A stretch of DNA of 21,058 bases from Isoetes engelmannii (GCA_011763485.2 JAANSK020273713.1:1-21058); one strand, 5' to 3'. Numbered from the stretch's first letter, positions 10,381-19,040 are shown. The notes: a model not told the origin generated them from the sequence alone. A program made the numbers and translations.

Positions 10381-11831
10381 CAGTAGATCAACCCATTGGC
10401 TATTCTTGACCATAGTCGATCCGTAGATGCCAGTTGCTCATCAAAGTATTCAGGCTGACAAATCCTGATCATACTCTGCTGGAAATGGATCTGTCTGGTC
10501 CTTGAACACTACAATCTTAGGTTTGAGAAAGTTATTTATATTATGCTATGTTGGTTATGATAGAGTTCTATCCTATGTAATAGATTAAATATTTCTAGAT
10601 TTAAAATATAAGAATAAAGCTTGAGAGCTCTCATATTCTCATGCTGCCTAGTCATATATTCCTGCTCTGTACAAATATGGCAGAGTCCAATGGCCTTAAC
10701 ACATTATTTTTTCATTTTGTAATCCAAGTAACTTATGGTTCTAAGCTTCAAAACGGTTCTGTGCTTCATATTTCTTACAAGAATATAGGCTAAAAGTACA
10801 TCTTGATTGAATGAACGCATGAATACATGGTTCTACATATTCTATATGGCATAATGAATTGAGGTAATATGCTCGATTGTGCCAAAAGCTTATTTGCATA
10901 TTGCAGATACATGATGTGCAGTCCATACCTTTGTAGCAGTCTTTGTGCTACTAGTAATTCTTAAATTATAGGGAAAGCCCTTAATGGTTTATTGCATAAA
11001 ACATAAAAGTTTGCTAAATGTATAGCAACTCTTATTGCAGCTTTGGAATTTGAGAAGAACCGCAAGTCTTAATTCCATATCTCTTTCTTGTTAATCTTTA
11101 TTCAGGGCAAAAAGATACAATTGGTGACCAGTGATAAACTGGGAGACCCAATGTACCTTTTGACCTTTGCACATTTACCATTTTCACGCTAAGTGTATAT
11201 TGATTGGCTGTAGGTACGGGTTCCCTCCTCCAATTATCTCTATATTTGTTGTCGAGAGTTTTCTTTAGCTTGAAAGATGATGGAATAGATGAAAAGTGAT
11301 CGAGCTAATGCTTTTGGAGACTTCGAAGCGAAATAATGTCCGTGAATATGCAACATTGGTTTTGTGGTATGATAGTCATATAATCAAAGTGATTCAATAA
11401 CACAATTATTTTGAATAATTGATACATATGGTATGGTCCTTTTGGCTCAGGTTTATTTCTATTTGGATGGCTTGACAGTTGTGTAAGTTTAAGCCAAGTT
11501 TTGGACATAATTTTCAAACATTAGGATGTGGAGTTCATAGTCTATGTAATTGCATAGAATTCAGCTTGAAGATTGTAGCATATGATTTATTTCTTATGAA
11601 TTTAAAACAAATACAGGTTTTCATGTTAAATTACTCAGGCTTTGGGAAAAGGGGTAGATTGATTTTCTCAGTTTAGATAGGATGATAATATTGCCAAGGA
11701 TTGAGCGAGGCAGATGCTGGTCTAGCGCATGTTAGTTAAGGCCGGTTTTTTTTTTTTTAAATGCATCCCAGTTTAGTGAATGCGGTCCAACATCAAGAAT
11801 ATGTCCTACTTTTACAGTACGCTGCTCCAAA
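10381..11831. other. AT-rich unassigned sequence
   Basis: No gene, RNA or repeat end recognised. A short stretch at about 11105-11190 reads GKKIQLVTSDKLGDPMYLL after an AG. It could be a lone exon-like fragment, but there is no family match and no partner exon. A T-rich run lies at 11746-11758. Confidence 0.35.
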
Positions 11832-12055
11832 CAAATATGGACAAAGAATGAGAAAAACGTGTGCCAAATGAGGCTCTCCAAATTTGAGATAAAACTTGAG
11901 TACAGCTGAAGAGGCTCTAGTCTAATACAGTGTAGACCGCTAATCTGAGCCCTACATCTAGCTACATCTAAGCCATAGACTTAAGCTAACCTAAACATGC
12001 CAAGTGTAGTCTGCCACCATTGACACCTAAAAAATGTTAACTACTTGGTGGTTAA
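11832..12055 (+). repeat. Dispersed direct repeat, copy 2 (about 224 bp)
   Basis: Partner of 6484-6710, 5.35 kb away in the same orientation. Its right edge adjoins the LINE-linker fragment starting near 12056. Confidence 0.85.
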
Positions 12056-12440
12056 CAGTTGTTGCCCACTTGACTCAGTTGCTTATGACAGCTGCTAACA
12101 GTTGGTTTGGGAGAGGCCGCTCACGGAGACCTTTGGGAGCTACCACCTTCCCCCGCAACCGTTGGTTTGATGACGAATGTAGGGAGTTTAAACGTTGGCT
12201 TCGTCAAGTCATTGATTCCACCTTGCGCCCACATGCCATCAGCCAGTATCGTGCCTTGCTCAAGGGAAAGAAGGTCAGATACCTTGCAGAACACCAGCAA
12301 TAGATTTTCTATCTCTTGGATCGGCACCCCAGGACATTCTAAAGAAGGATATTGAGCAAGCCATTGCAACCTATAGGTCATAGAAAGGGTGTCCTGAGGT
12401 TGTCACGAGGATATTCATAAAGGCAAGTACTTTGTCAGTT
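12056..12440 (+). pseudogene. LINE fragment: endonuclease-to-RT linker
   Basis: Translation gives FPRNRWFDDECREFKRWLRQ (about 12150-12210) and YRALLKGKKVRYLAEHQQ (12247-12300). In another frame it continues FYLLDRHPRTF with stops. WFD-x-EC-x-x-x-x-x-x-LR followed by a Y-x-x-L...K-K-x-Y block and a DPR-x-F-type motif is the usual linker before the RT in several non-LTR retrotransposons. It is unlike the linker of the left LINE (3150-3260), so it probably comes from a different LINE family or copy. No RT follows it. Confidence 0.6.
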
Positions 12441-12479
12441 CCATATATCATCTCCTCTTGGTTCCACGACCTCTTTCAC

Positions 12480-13069
12480 TGTCAAGTGGATGGCAATTGC
12501 AGGTCTCAGAAACCATGAGGGCTCGTACATGGTATTGGCTTTAGTATAAGTTGCTCCATCCTAAAGTTTATGTACATTGGTGGCAAGTTTTACATAGGTG
12601 TTTGCGTATAGATGCATTGCGGCATCTCTATGATCCTCATATCTCTGCAGTATGCTCACTTTGGCTTTCAGATGTCGAAACACTTGAGAGCATTGCCTGT
12701 TTTCTTGTCCAGAAGTTCAACCAGCATGGTTTTGGCTATAAGGCTTATTTAATAACACACTGGATTGCCAATCTGTTCTGGCATCCTACCCAGATCATGC
12801 ATGGGCCTTAGCTAAGCATAAGGCATTTCATCTGGAATCTAGTTGGCTTCTGTGATCAATCCGGGAGCGCATAGGTTGCACATTTTCCAAGGCATTTACT
12901 CCTGTGTGCATAGTGTTATTTCTGTAAGTATAAGGCTAAGATATTGATGGCTTATAAGTCTTCCACCCTTGAGAAAGAAGAGATTGTGCATACACAGCTA
13001 GATGAGTTGTGTACATCTTGTAATCTTTCCTTTTGATTAATAAAGTTTTTTCCTCCTTAAAAAAAAAAA
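12480..13069 (+). mobile_element. LINE 3' end: zf-RVT domain, AATAAA and poly(A) tail
   Basis: Translation reads RARTWYWL, then LHPKVYVHWWQVLHRCL, DALRHLYDPHISAVCSLW and DVETLES (12510-12690). This is the zinc-binding zf-RVT region found at the C-terminus of plant L1 ORF2. Here the second Cys of the C-x-x-C pair is Trp, and the H-L-F-x-x-C segment is lost to a frame change. The 3' end has AATAAA at 13039-13044 and an A11 tail (13059-13069). Remnant AYKSSTLEKEEIVHTQLDEL (12950-13010) is the ORF2 C-terminus. The 13 bp from 13069 match 35-47. Confidence 0.8.
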
Positions 13070-13081
13070 TGAACATATTTG

Positions 13082-14660
13082 CTGCTAGATAGGCTTTTGT
13101 TTCTACTGGACTCTTAGGTATGGTCCTTTTTTTTGTAAGTTTGATTTCAATGAAAGATGAAATGTATGTAAGGACACCCTCACTACAAGGAAATCTAGCA
13201 TTCTATTTGAGTATACACGTGCTTTTCTGGTAGGACTTATTTTGGATGTTGGGGTTGAAATGGATTTGCAAATAAGACATTTGCAAGTTGCAGATCCTGC
13301 AAGCGCAACTTTGGATCTTCCTGTTCTTGAATGTTCTTGATATACTGTGACTGACACACTTCTTCAGGTAGGACTTAGGATCTTAAATAGATATTATAGT
13401 TTATATATCCTAGCACATTGCTATTTTCAAGCTTCAATGTTTGTAGTGGTGTTTCTCTACTTTAAATGCCACTGAGTCTTCCAATGCCACATGTATGCAT
13501 GCAAGCCATCAATGATTGCTTTATTACAAATTAAACCAGCCCAAACATCCTAGAATGTGTTTTTTTGCATGCCAACATTGTTAATAATATTAGTTTTTGC
13601 ATAGGCAAATCTAAGAAAGCTGCGAAGAAAACAGAAAAAACACAGGATCCTTGCCGCCTTCACCAGAATCCTTGCTACCTTTCTACAAGGATGTGACAAT
13701 TTGCTTCTGAGCTATGGCTGCCGATTCTGCCTGCTATGTGCGCACATCAGCTCTACTTTCTAACAAAAACCACTGGCATATCCATCTTGAGAGCAGATCT
13801 ACCAATCCATTCTAAAAAACGACAGAAAAATGACAGAAAAACCGCTCTCAAGAAAATGTTGAAGGCCTCCATAGCCGTACAGAAGAAAAGGGTAGATTCA
13901 GAGTTTCTTACTCATGGAAGAAGCGCTGAGCTTCTATTCCTGTGCATAAGCCATTCCTGCATATTGCTCTGAGCTTCTATTCCTTGTTGCTCTTTCCCAA
14001 CTCACCAAGAACCAAATTAATAAAAACATTCGGGGCCTCCCTAGTCGGCAAAGCTGGGGGATTGATGTCGGTTAGACGGTTTGCACAGCGGCACCCAGCA
14101 AGGGCGACCGAAAGTTTATAGCACATACTAAGTTTAGGGCCCATCCCCATTACCGCATTCACCTTGATTTCTGAGTTTGCCATGTCATCTGAAACAAAGG
14201 CATAAAACTGCAGCCGTTTCCATTGATCTCTTGATTTCTTGACCTCAAAACTGGTAAGAAGACAAATCAAGAAGATTTTTCATCACTACAGGACAAAACT
14301 ATTCAAGCAAAAAGACAAACCCAGTTATGGAATTTGAAATTCAGAAGTGCTTGAGGACTTCCGATGAAAGGAGAGGCGCCCTTGCTATGTAATCCGAAAT
14401 GGAAAAAGTTCACGTAATGGGAATGATGATTTTGGAACTAAGTTCGCCAAATAGCAAAGCTGCCTTCAATTTACGCGCTAATGGGATGGGCTCTTAGGGC
14501 AGTTTTTTTTGCATATTCCTGGTACACATCAATATAAAACCCACATAAGCAAGGGGTTTGCCCCTCTAGGGGCAACCCAAAAATACGTACGCAAATTCCA
14601 AGACAATTGGAGCACAACTTTTCACCAACTTTATTGGCTTCCCTTTTTAACCTAAGCAAC
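13082..14660. other. Intergenic sequence, no gene recognised
   Basis: Mixed-composition DNA. An open frame at 13736-13972 (+) is Lys-rich but has no recognised domain, and one at 13977-14270 (-) is equally unassigned. A CACTACAA / TTGTAGTG pair (13181-13188 and 13441-13448) was considered as a transposon end and rejected. Confidence 0.4.
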
Positions 14661-14665
14661 CAAAA

Positions 14666-15077
14666 GATTGGCATAAGCCAATCCACATATGCCAATCCTC
14701 AAACCTGGATTGGATTGGCTTCCAATCCAACATAATCATGTAGTCATGTGGATTGCCCTATAGCTATAACGTAGACCAGATAAGAACACATGAGGATGCA
14801 TGAAACCAAGTAAATGAAAATGCCTCAATGGATTGGCATAAGCCAATCCACCTTGAAGGTGCATAGGACGGACTGCCTTGAGGCCCAAAAATTGGATTGC
14901 GGCAACATTAATTGGGATTGGCTCATCTTTTATGGATTGGCTTATGCCAATCTCTCCATTAATACAACCAAAGGCAAAAGCAACAACAGTAGACATCGGG
15001 ATTGGGCCAACAATAATTGGAATTGGTCATCTTTGTGGATTGGCATATGCCGATCTAGAGGATTGGCACAAGCCAAT
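14666..15077. repeat. Cluster of six ATTGGC...GCCAAT hairpins (CCAAT-box palindromes)
   Basis: Inverted repeats centred on ATTGG/CCAAT occur at 14666-14683, 14710-14730, 14829-14850, 14935-14952, 15038-15055 (one mismatch) and 15062-15077. The fullest is TGGATTGGC, ATAA, GCCAATCCA at 14829-14850 (9-bp arms). Many single ATTGG or CCAAT half-sites lie between them. Open frames on both strands here are a by-product of the palindromes. The role is unknown: NF-Y-type CCAAT binding, or a foldback-type repeat, are both possible. Confidence 0.8.
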
Positions 15078-15080
15078 GCT

Positions 15081-15741
15081 AATCCCCTTGGTCCTTGAGT
15101 TAAAAAAGGGGAGCCATAGACCTGCAATATTGAGTTTCGTATTGCAGGAGCTTCTTCTCGCAATGGTTAGGACTAAGATTCTTGGCACGTATTGTATGCA
15201 AAATAGTATAGTTTGGCATGTGTGAGCACCTTAATTGCACCTAAAGTCACGTTTCTATTTTTGTGTGGTTTTCTATAGGTTTTTTTTTAATGATTTAAAA
15301 AAGAAAGGAAGATTGCTTATTGTAGAAACTGGTAAGGGCAGAAAGGCTCGATCCTGCTCTAGCGGTCTCTTCTTTTCTTGCACAGTCATGTGCATTTCTA
15401 TGCATTGCGGAGCTGAGATATGCCATTCCGCATGGTGCACTGGCCAAGTCGCCACAAGTAATCAAAATAATATGGATCCGGCATCAATGCTCTTTCCCTT
15501 TAAGCCTTTCCGGCTCTTCCATGTCTCTAACCAAGGCCACAGACGAGCTTTTAGGGATTGACGGGGTTCGTTGGTCGAGCTCTGGTTCGCTTGTTGGCGA
15601 CTTGGCATGCTAGGTATCTGTTCTTCAGCTGGTTTGTTTTGTGCAGGGATAGTTGGGGTTCTCATGCTCTATTTTGGCGTTTGGCCATCGATTGTGAAGA
15701 AACTGTGAGTCAAGAGAAATTTGAAGACCTTCTTTGCTTGC
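15081..15741. other. Intergenic sequence, no gene recognised
   Basis: No convincing coding region. The open frames at 15235-15561 and 15558-15755 have no family match. Confidence 0.4.
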
Positions 15742-15793
15742 AAGGGCTCTGGTGAGGCCACTGTGCCTGAAGGTTCGAATCCTTCAGCCCTTT
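15742..15793 (+). other. tRNA-like minihelix (acceptor stem plus T arm)
   Basis: AAGGGCT (15742-15748) pairs perfectly with AGCCCTT (15786-15792). Immediately 5' of the latter is a perfect T arm: GAAGG (15769-15773), loop TTCGAAT, CCTTC (15781-15785). The B-box consensus GGTTCGAATCC is intact. Only 20 nt separate the 5' strand and the T arm, and they include a small AGGC/GCCT hairpin (15755-15768). The structure therefore lacks a D arm and a normal anticodon arm. It may be a deleted tRNA copy or an organelle-derived t-element-like sequence. Confidence 0.5.
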
Positions 15794-16162
15794 GGCTTTA
15801 GGGGACGTTAAACAAACCCCATAAACGAGCTGGAGGGAAAATCTGGTTACTTGGGTTCACCATAGATGGGCATGGATGAGCTGGAGCATGTTCGAGTCCA
15901 TGTCTTATGCTATGTTTTTGAGCTGCTGTATGTAAAACGGCTTGCTTGTGTTGATGCGGGTCTGTGCGAAGGCTGCGCTCTTAATAAAAAAGGGATTTGG
16001 CAACCATGTGTCTAATCGAGACCTTAGAAAGTGGCAAACCATTTTCTATGCAAAAAGATGGTGGGCGTCGATCTGGTATCATGCCGAGCATATGCCCCGC
16101 ATCGACGGCTTCCATTGAACCCTAGCATCACAACTTTTTGCAACTAAAGAAATAAGAAAATA
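15794..16162. other. Intergenic sequence left of the Helitron
   Basis: No gene recognised. Confidence 0.4.
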
Positions 16163-16209
16163 TATATTTTAGGATGCTATTTTCGAAGTTCAGATCTCGT
16201 AATGGAAAT
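16163..16209 (+). repeat. Left copy of the 47-bp direct repeat flanking the Helitron
   Basis: These 47 bp are identical to 17306-17352 by eye. The base before this copy is A (16162) and its first base is T, so 16162/16163 looks like the empty A^T target site of a Helitron. The identity stops exactly at the first base after the Helitron CTAG end on the right side. Confidence 0.9.
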
Positions 16210-17305
16210 GCCGATACCTGTCACAGAGTTCCTATTTATTTTTTCTCAGAAGATGGGCACTTTAATGTGGCATTCATCGTACTTTTATTTGTTATTTTTG
16301 TTGCAGGGTATGCTCATTAATCTCACACACTTCTCATTTAATCTCACTTTGGGATGTCGCATTGAAGCTTGATCTGTACTGACCATTGCAATCACAAATG
16401 TTATCTTTGCAGTCTTATAGAGGTGGTTGTACCGAAAAATTTAGATATCTAGTATCTTCATCATTCCCTATAAGGTAAAACATAGACCATATTCTTCTAA
16501 TTTTATAACTTTTGCGGGTCATGACTTATATTTTCGTGCTAACTAGGCTGGAGGTGAAATGGCATTAGGTCGTATGCTAGATGCAAACAACATCAGATAG
16601 ATTTAATTTGAAGTTGGTGACAGATTGACATGTCTATTAATTTCACCGTGACAAAATGCATTGATGATTATGCATGTTTCTGCCATGCTTATTTAATTCA
16701 AAACTTTGTCATTTAGAAGTCCATTCTCAAGTTTTAATTCGACTGAAAACTTTTGTCATTTGGAAGTCCATTCTCAAGTTTTAATTCAATTGTAATTGAT
16801 AAAAGGCATATTTAGATGTGTAGATCATAGCATTTCTGCAAGGCGGCACACTACATTGCACATTACACGTGTTTGTTTGATCATGAACTAATGTACGTCA
16901 ATGAAACAAGAACCTGACTTATTTTCTTGCATATATGAACGTAACTTTTGTTGATGTTCTTTACTACTTCTAAACATGACATCTTGAGTATAAGTTTTGG
17001 GTATGTCTTTCCCAAATTTTTTGCACCGCATGTAAAGATAATTGCCTCCACTTTTCTTATAAAGCAGTGTGTTCTTTACCAAGATCCATTCTTTAAACGC
17101 AAAGCCAATACATTGATGATACTGCCATTAAACAAAATTTAACCAACAAAAAAATTTACATACGCAAATTATATCCATTCTTGCTAACATCATACTGAGA
17201 TGTTCTTAAAAGTTGCACCTATATATGGATCTTAATGGACAAGTAAAAACACACAAGCGAGAAGCGAGGATGTTAGCCCGGCAACGCCGGGCACACGTTT
17301 ACTAG
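16210..17305 (+). mobile_element. Short non-autonomous Helitron (3' end clear, 5' end uncertain)
   Basis: The right end has the full Helitron 3' signature. GCCCGGC (17276-17282), loop AAC and GCCGGGC (17286-17292) form a perfect 7-bp hairpin. Thirteen bases later comes the terminus CTAG (17302-17305), followed by host T (17306). Helitrons are known to end in CTRR and to insert between A and T. No Rep/helicase ORF is present, so it would depend on another element for movement. The left end is set here by the first base after the left copy of a 47-bp flanking repeat, and it does not begin with the expected TC. Inside is a tandem pair of about 46 bp (16701-16793). The element ends 200 bp upstream of the SWIB start codon, so it forms the distal promoter of that gene. 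Confidence 0.75.
16701..16793 (+). repeat. Tandem pair of about 46 bp inside the Helitron
   Basis: Two near-identical units start at 16701 and 16747. Each contains TTTGTCATTT, then GAAGTCCATTCTCAAG and TTTTAATTC. They differ by a few bases and one inserted T. Internal to the element; no function is evident. Confidence 0.8.
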
Positions 17306-17352
17306 TATATTTTAGGATGCTATTTTCGAAGTTCAGATCTCGTAATGGAAAT
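17306..17352 (+). repeat. Right copy of the 47-bp direct repeat flanking the Helitron
   Basis: Starts with the T directly after the CTAG terminus and ends about 35 bp before the TATA-like box of the SWIB gene. It is identical to 16163-16209, after which the two sequences diverge at once. Confidence 0.9.
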
Positions 17353-17387
17353 ACTGTTGTCTGGAAAAAAGATATTGCAACGTGGCG

Positions 17388-17467
17388 ATAAATAGAGCCG
17401 ATGAGTCAAAACCAAGGGTGGAGATGCCGTAAAGGAAATGCTTTGGAGGGAAAAAGATAAACCCTAA
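17388..17467 (+). promoter_or_regulatory. Core promoter and leader of the SWIB gene: TATA-like box and telo-box
   Basis: An ATAAATA box lies at 17388-17394, about 112 bp upstream of the start codon. An AAACCCTAA telo-box lies at 17459-17467, in the probable 5' leader. Telo-boxes are known near the starts of plant genes for translation and organelle biogenesis. The leader then has CTGTT repeats (17473-17494). If transcription starts about 25-30 bp after the TATA box, a two-codon upstream ORF (ATG CCG TAA, 17424-17432) would be in the leader. A 19-codon upstream ORF starting at 17401 would probably lie before the transcript start. The start site itself is inferred, not seen. Confidence 0.5.
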
Positions 17468-17505
17468 AATCCTGTTCTGTCTGTTCTGTTCTGTTGGGGA
17501 GGACG

Positions 17506-17739
17506 ATGGGGGTTTCAACGGCCAAGGACGCGGCTAAGGTGGTTGCGAGAATCGCAAAGGAAGCTCCAGTTTCTAAGGTCGCTAAAGGAGATGCAAAGAA
17601 GGCTAGGCCTCCCGCCGGAGCTGTTGTAACAGTTGCTCCGTTATCATCTGCCATGAGAAGTTTTATCGGTAGGGGTGAAAGCAGCAGGCCTCAGCTCTTG
17701 AAGGATGTTTGGACTTATATTAAATCTCATAAACTCCAG
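17506..17739 (+). CDS. SWIB/MDM2-domain protein, exon 1 (codons 1-78)
   Basis: First coding exon of a small SWIB-domain protein. The ATG at 17506 has A at -3 and G at +4. Residues 1-45 are rich in Ala, Lys, Val and Arg with few acidic residues, which could be an organelle-targeting or chromatin-type basic leader. The SWIB fold begins near residue 46 (LSSAMRSFIG) and runs through RPQLLKDVWTYIKSHKLQ, the hallmark first half of plant SWIB proteins. The exon ends in CAG followed by GT at 17740, a phase 0 donor. Joined to exon 2 it gives 123 residues, within the usual range for small stand-alone plant SWIB proteins (roughly 100-150). In the family, SWIB domains occur in SWI/SNF BAF60 subunits and in small proteins of nuclei, plastids or mitochondria. 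The compartment here is inference. No stop or frameshift is seen. Confidence 0.93.
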
Positions 17740-18109
17740 GTCTGTGGTTTTATTAATTTCTGCATCAAGCTCTGCTTCCTGTTTTTTTTTTTTTTTTTTT
17801 TTTTTGTTTTGTCGAAATGTGATCCCAGTTTGGTGGATCTATATGCTTCTTTTGGCATTCTGGTTACCATAAACAGGTTATAACGGAAGACTTCTGGTTT
17901 GCATGGTGTTTGTTGTATGTATATTTTTTCCGTTTCGCTATGTGTATTTGTTGTCAAGCAAACACAAATCAAAGTTTCTCTGATTGTTCTTGGATTTTTT
18001 GCTCGCTTGTTATACCATATCTTCTAGACCGAGTCCTTTGATGCATGAGGACTATTTATACTTCTGATCCTTTTGGTTGTTTGATGTATGTTGCATGTCT
18101 GGTATGCAG

Positions 18110-18247
18110 AATCCACAGAATAAACGAGAGATTCTATGTGATGACAAGCTAAAGAGTATTTTTGAAGGAAAAGACAAAGTTACAAACCTTGAGCTGATGG
18201 GTCTACTCCATAAACATGTTCTGAAATCACCACAGACTCGGGGATGA
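18110..18247 (+). CDS. SWIB/MDM2-domain protein, exon 2 (codons 79-123 and stop)
   Basis: Second and last coding exon. The acceptor is TATGCAG ending at 18109, giving a 370-bp GT-AG phase 0 intron (17740-18109). It encodes NPQNKREILCDDKLKSIF, then EGKDKVTNLELMGLLHKHVL, and stops at TGA 18245-18247. This is the second half of the SWIB fold: the QNPQNKR turn, the CDDKLKSIF helix and the final LHKH helix. Plant homologues typically read L-Q-[ND]-P-x-[ND]-K-[KR] across this point. The intron carries a run of 24 T at 17782-17805, about 40 bp after the donor. I see no canonical AATAAA close downstream, so the 3' end of the transcript is not placed. Confidence 0.92.
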   Translation, partial: NPQNKREILCDDKLKSIFEGKDKVTNLELMGLLHKHVLKSPQTRG

Positions 18248-18689
18248 AGATTGAAACATGGTATTTACTGCCTAGAATCGATTATTATCAGGAAAAACAT
18301 TAAGAGTTTGAAATGTTTGTAGGTGCTACTTGGCAAAGCAAAAACAGATCGGCAGGCATTTTGGAAGCAGCCATTTTCAAGCAGTTTTTTGTACAGGACA
18401 TAGGATTGCCTTGCTTGCTTGAAAAAAGAGCTGCTCATGTTCCAGCCTTGCCAGATTTCACAACTTTGTATTGGGATGTATTTCCAGATTTTGGATGCCA
18501 TCATGAAGTATAAATAGTGTATATATCTCTATTTTTTTGTGAAATTCTCTTTTAGGGGATGTTGAGTTAGAGTGATTGCTTACTTTGTGGCAAACTAATT
18601 CTATAGTAATAATTAGCCTGAACGCATGCACTTGCTATGAGCAAAGCATGTTTTATGTGGTTATGGCATATGGGCGACCCTATGTGTCC
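18248..18689. other. Probable 3' UTR and downstream flank of the SWIB gene
   Basis: Follows the SWIB stop codon. An open frame at 18313-18513 is not recognised. No AATAAA is seen; AT-rich GTATAAATAGTGTATATA near 18510 could serve as a poly(A) region. Confidence 0.4.
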
Positions 18690-18769
18690 GGCCTATTACC
18701 TCAGTTGGTTAGATCGTTGTGCTAATAACTCTAAGGCTAAGGTTGCAGGTTTGACACCTGCATGGGCTA
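18690..18769 (+). pseudogene. Degenerate tRNA-Ile(AAU) copy
   Basis: The sequence GGCCTATTACCTCAGTTGG... to ...CATGGGCTA follows plant tRNA-Ile(AAU) closely. The anticodon loop CTAATAA lies at 18722-18728 (anticodon AAT 18724-18726). An A-box-like TACCTCAGTTGG is at 18697-18708, where the consensus would have TAGCTCAGTTGG. A B-box-like GGTTTGACACC is at 18748-18758 (C to T at a conserved site). The anticodon stem has two mismatches, and a 6-nt duplication (AAGGCT/AAGGTT) enlarges the variable region to give 80 nt. It is unlikely to make a working tRNA; it may be the head of a SINE. Confidence 0.8.
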
Positions 18770-19040
18770 CGTGTATGTTACATTTGTGCTGGGAAATCTT
18801 TGGTGGGTAATTTGAATATTCATAGGATATTTTATGTGCTGTTTTAGAGCGTTTTCTAGTGCATGTGTTGCGTGGTTTTTGCGTTTTCTTTAATTTTGGC
18901 GTTATTAAATGTCGCTGCTTGAATCGACTCTGCTACCCATCCTACTCGCTACCCATCTTACTCATTTTTTAATAGAATAAAAAAAAAGAGCCGTCCAATG
19001 CAACTATTGAACACATAGGATAAATGCAACCATTGGACAT
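18770..19040. other. Sequence between the tRNA copy and the 89-bp tandem repeat
   Basis: Contains a doubled CTACCCATC motif (18932-18958), an A9 run (18979-18987) and an inverted repeat GTCCAATG (18993-19000) / CATTGGAC (19031-19038). The stretch up to 18987 could be the body and tail of a tRNA-derived SINE. No coding sequence. Confidence 0.4.

Noticed and set aside
11105-11190. Possible lone exon (GKKIQLVTSDKLGDPMYLL)
   Set aside because: An AG precedes it, but there is no family match and no partner exon, so it cannot be supported as a gene.
13181-13448. CACTACAA...TTGTAGTG as the ends of a small CACTA transposon
   Set aside because: Only 8 bp match, the flanking 3-mers differ (CCT and GTG), and CACTAC-type 6-8-mers occur elsewhere in the window.
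13736-13972. Lys-rich 78-residue open frame as a gene
   Set aside because: No family match, no clear splice partners, and composition explained by A-rich DNA.
14814-15225. Overlapping open frames on both strands at 14736-15225
   Set aside because: They arise from the ATTGG/CCAAT palindromes, which read as similar peptides on both strands; no domain is recognised.
18313-18513. 66-residue open frame after the SWIB stop as a further exon or gene
   Set aside because: SWIB already has its stop codon at 18245-18247 with a complete domain; the frame shows no known motif and fits a 3' UTR.
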